Origin: Molanna angustata
Taxonomy: Eukaryota; Arthropoda; Insecta; Trichoptera; Molannidae
Direction: 5' to 3'
Length of the DNA stretch: 64,000 nucleotides
NCBI GenBank assembly: GCA_963576475.1
Contig: OY754964.1
Coordinates: 136,501-200,500 of the forward strand
Below are positions 61,381-64,000 of this stretch, piece after piece. Both the position numbers and the translations under genes were made by a program. The number at the start of each line of letters is the position of its first letter. Position 1 is the stretch's first letter. Under the pieces are notes generated by a model. The model was given only the letters and a program-made list of their open reading frames with translations, ran no database searches and had not been told where the DNA came from.

Positions 61381-61746
61381 GTATATGTACTTGTTTAACA
61401 AGGACATATTCAATTAGATTTAATTTTTTAATCGAAATTATAAAAGTTTTTTATTTTGATGTTTATTTAAAATTTTAAGAAAAAAAAACATTCATTTTTT
61501 TTTTTTATAAAAAAATCATATCAATAATTATTTTCACCCAATTGCGTCTCCTTCCTGCCTTATACTTTCACCTTTCATCAAAAGTAACCTTGGTTCAACA
61601 AACGCAAAGAGAAATCACAATATCACCGTTAAAAAAAGGGGGTGAAAAGTATAGTATGAAACAAAGAAAACCAATATCGTAACTTAAAGAAAGATGTATG
61701 ATGAAGAAAGATGTCATTAATAGAACGAAAGTGAACATATTGAGAG

Positions 61747-61960
61747 TTTGGCCACATGGGAAGAATAAATGAGGAACGCATGACGAAGAAAATATACAGT
61801 GCGGACAGGAATGGACCGAGAGGTCGAAGCCACCCAAAACATGACCATGTGAACGATATTCTGAAAGATGTATGTAAATGTAAGAAGCGTGAATAACAGA
61901 CGAACATGCAAGAGACGATGCAAGAATGTGGACGATGCGAGGGTTATGTGGCGTGATGGT
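61747..61960 (+). pseudogene. Non-LTR retrotransposon RT C-terminal relic
   Basis: The plus frame reads FGHMGRINEERMTKKIYSAD, RNGPRGRSHPKHDHVNDILK, DVCKCKKRE, then TAA (61894). FGH(M/V)-x-R-(M/I)-x-x-x-R...K.(I/V)...GPRGR-x-x-x-K is the standard RT tail. The sequence after the stop continues the family's 3' part up to GGCGTGATGGTACG, as in the copy at 14165-14415. The minus-strand ORFs here are shadows. Confidence 0.7.
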
Positions 61961-62479
61961 ACGTTTTTTTTTCAATTTATAGTGTTGCAGTTATTACTTC
62001 TACTAAACTCAAGTTTTTTTTTACATGTGTAGTTTCAAATGAGTTTTTGACGAATGCATCGGATTCACAATTATATTTTAAGTAATAAAGCTTTTATCTC
62101 GTCCACCAATATAGAAAAGAGTAGAATAATCTTTACTTTGTAAAATGGTGCATTACCTTCCATTATTGTATGTAGATATGTATATGCACATTAATACATT
62201 TGTATGATATTGTAGAAAAAAATGCATTTTACTAATGGTATAATCCTTCCTACTCTCTGCTGCTCTTTAATGAATACTTACATACCTACATGAAATTCAT
62301 CTAGTTATACATTTCTGTATTTTCTCAGTTATAAAAATAACATCCTATATACGTTGGAAAATCTTTGTGCCCACCTATCGAAGGAGGGGCATGGAAAATA
62401 AGATATAGTCATGAGTAGGTGGTAAAGTAAACTATAATGAATAAACCTAATATAGTCCAATCATAGATAATAATTTCCT

Positions 62480-62640
62480 ACGTTGGATGATGACCGTATT
62501 CCGAAAGTATCAGATACATGTCCCAAAGGAAGAGTTAGACCTGATGCCAGGTTGAGGTGATGTCAGAACAATGGAGCTGACCAATTTACTGTCGATAGGG
62601 AGGGACGAAGGAGGTCAATGTCCGCAGAAGATTATAGCGC
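62480..62640 (+). pseudogene. Possible LINE RT tail, highly decayed
   Basis: One frame reads DDDRIPKVSDTCPKGRVRPD, then stops; another continues REGRRRSMSAEDYSA. D-D-R-x-P-K....GRxRP is RT-tail-like, but the match is short and broken. Confidence 0.3.
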
Positions 62641-62799
62641 CTAAGATGATACCTAATGACATAATATGTTGATAGTATGAAATGTTTTTTTTTTTTATTT
62701 ACGACCCTAGACAAGTAATATAATATAATATATTTTCTGCCGGACTTGTTGAAGTTGGAACTAAATTTTGTAAGAGAATCGCAAAAATCAGGCAACTAG

Positions 62800-63030
62800 A
62801 GGGTCTACGACATCTCATCGGCTGGTTTACGTGATTACTTTAAGTACTTGCACAACGTTCACCAATTGTCTTTTATTGAACTACCTTATTTATCAAAATT
62901 TAAATCTTGGTTATAACATGTTTAGCAGTGCTTCGTATCTCTTATAGTCATTGACTCCCGCCTAGATAAATCTAATGTTTTTGTATATACTTTTGTAAAT
63001 ACTATGCGATCATAAAATATTCGATCTTAA
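62800..63030 (+). repeat. Dispersed repeat family X (copy 3)
   Basis: GGGTCTACGACATCTCATCG, CTTGCACAACGTTCACCAAT, GTCATTGACTCCCGCC and TAAATCTAATGTTTTTGTAT follow the order of 22115-22425. Confidence 0.6.
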
Positions 63031-63135
63031 CTAAGTTTAGTTTGTCGATCGACAATTCTTGATAGAACTCCATTGTACGTTGATATGTTATAAAAATATA
63101 AAAATACTTGGTTAAAGTTCTATTATATTTATTGG

Positions 63136-63176
63136 ATTATTGACGCGTTTCGTGCAAAGCACATCGTCAGAATAAT
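63136..63176 (-). ncRNA. Hammerhead ribozyme motif (left arm)
   Basis: The exact inverse copy of 63291-63331, on the minus strand. The two ribozyme-like motifs thus face away from each other in the inverted pair. Confidence 0.6.
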
Positions 63177-63290
63177 GCTCTACAAGACTGAGACTAGTGG
63201 TTATATACAAAATTTACATGACAGTCTTGTAGAGCAATATTTACAAGTCTATTTACTAGTCATAATTTACTAGTCTCAGTCTTGTAGAGC

Positions 63291-63331
63291 ATTATTCTGA
63301 CGATGTGCTTTGCACGAAACGCGTCAATAAT
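63291..63331 (+). ncRNA. Hammerhead ribozyme motif (right arm)
   Basis: In order: ATTATT (stem I), CTGACGA (CUGANGA core), T, GTGC-TTT-GCAC (stem II), GAAA, CGCG (short palindromic stem III), TC (UH cleavage dinucleotide), AATAAT (stem I partner). This is the minimal type-I hammerhead described in Penelope-like elements, which tends to act as a dimer because stem III is so short. One extra U at the base of stem II is atypical and could lower activity. Confidence 0.62.
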
Positions 63332-63780
63332 CCAATAAATATAATAGAACTTTAACCAAGTATTTTTATATTTTTATAACATATCAACATATTCGATCTT
63401 AAATAAATAATCAAATCATATCTCTAAAAATTTCATATCTAAATTGAGATATCAAAATGTCAATGAGCTGTTGGCTTCCCTAAATGAAATTGAATAAAAT
63501 ATAATTATTCATGACTGATTTTACTCTATTACAAATAAATGGAACAAGTTTAAAGTATTTACAATATCAAGTATAAAGCATATTTAAAAAGTTCAAAATA
63601 ATATTTAGGTAATTTGAATAAAATTTTGAACTCTACATAATTACAATATACCTATTTTCATAATTTTCCCTAACTATATTATAATTTAATTATTGTTGAA
63701 AGTAAGAAAAGTATAATTATTTCGATGCTGCTGAATGTTTGGTTGGAATTGCAATAAGCCCGCCATCATCATCATTGGCC

Positions 63781-64000
63781 CTACAGCCCGTTGTGGGCCA
63801 TGGTCTCTTTCAGAATCCATCGCTATTCCTCCTTGCACTCTGCGGCTCTCTTCCAGAAGGTAAGTCCCAGCGCTCGTATATCAGCCTCCACATCGTCCAG
63901 CCATCTCATTTTTGGTCTGCCTCTTCTTCCGTCTGGTGTGGTGCTTAAAACCTTGTTGGGAGTACGATCGTCACTCATCCTGTGGATATGGCCCAACCAA
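63781..64000 (-). pseudogene. LINE reverse transcriptase C-terminus, runs past the right edge
   Basis: The minus strand enters from beyond the window reading WLGHIHRMSDDRTPNKVLST, then DGRRGRPKMRWLDDVEADIR, then ALGLTFWKRAAECKEE and a TAG (63825-63823). WxGHxxRM, GRRGRPxxRWxDDV and LG...W..(R/K)A are the standard LINE RT tail. The residue at the TAG is normally Trp in this family, and the frame continues for ~13 codons past it to a second TAG (63783-63781), so the first TAG is probably a premature stop. The sequence ends with an ATGATGATG-type tail, as in RTE-like elements. Confidence 0.8.

Larger units (their letters stand above)
63079..63388. mobile_element. Penelope-like inverted repeat, 120-bp perfect arms
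   Basis: Arms 63079-63198 and 63269-63388 are exact inverse copies with a 70-bp spacer that repeats part of the arm (CAGTCTTGTAGAGCAATATT). The arm contains the hammerhead motif ending GCACGAAACGCGTCAATAA, typical of the terminal repeats of Penelope-like retroelements. No RT or GIY-YIG coding sequence is present, so this is a minimal inverted pair of terminal repeats. Perfect identity implies recent origin or gene conversion. Confidence 0.75.

Noticed and set aside
61595..61975. Minus-strand ORFs of 126, 92 and 68 codons
   Set aside because: They are antisense to the LINE relic read on the plus strand at 61747-61893.

Overview
The window is eukaryotic and almost certainly insect. It is AT-rich and gene-poor, with very long introns, spliced exons with GT/AG borders, TACC/GTAGGTAC and CATA microsatellites, tRNA-derived SINEs, many 5'-truncated non-LTR retrotransposon tails, Helitron-like elements ending CTAG|T, and Penelope-type inverted repeats. 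I cannot name the species. Nothing looks bacterial.

The only host gene I can support is a minus-strand paired-class homeobox gene, possibly a Drgx (dorsal root ganglia homeobox) orthologue. Its visible exons, in transcript order, are 48995-48879 (C-terminal part of homeodomain helix 3 plus a basic tail), 35322-35084 (acidic Gly/Asp-rich linker), 33754-33659 (Pro-rich) and a tentative last exon 28435-28237. The first three have consensus splice sites and compatible phases. The upstream half of the homeodomain is not in the window, so the gene runs past the right edge. Its introns are about 13.6 kb, 1.3 kb and, if the last exon is real, 5.2 kb.

Layout: 1-4.2 kb, a 55-bp satellite derived from a Helitron-like element. 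4.2-7.6 kb, the end of that element, a 52-bp tandem repeat and a complete copy of the same family. 8.8-14.1 kb, two complete Helitron-like elements of a second family abutting head to tail. 14.1-28.2 kb, LINE remains, a 68-bp satellite (20 units), a SINE, a 36/53-bp repeat array and a foldback element with a nested LINE tail. 28.2-35.4 kb, the 3' exons of the homeobox gene with two more family-1 Helitron-like copies. 35.8-47.4 kb, an 11.6-kb array of ~313-bp satellite monomers with a 3.79-kb higher-order duplication, inside the large intron. 47.4-48.2 kb, a truncated family-2 Helitron-like 3' end. 48.9 kb, the homeodomain exon. 49-64 kb, an intron or upstream region with a long (ATTT)n tract, a 21-bp repeat, two Penelope-like inverted repeats (one with two opposed hammerhead-ribozyme motifs), a MITE related to the 313-bp satellite, SINEs, a 23-bp repeat and several LINE tails.

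The main theme is satellite birth from transposons. At least three tandem arrays (55 bp, ~313 bp, 36 bp) share sequence with single-copy segments of elements elsewhere in the window. All identifications come from reading the sequence; no database or alignment program was used.
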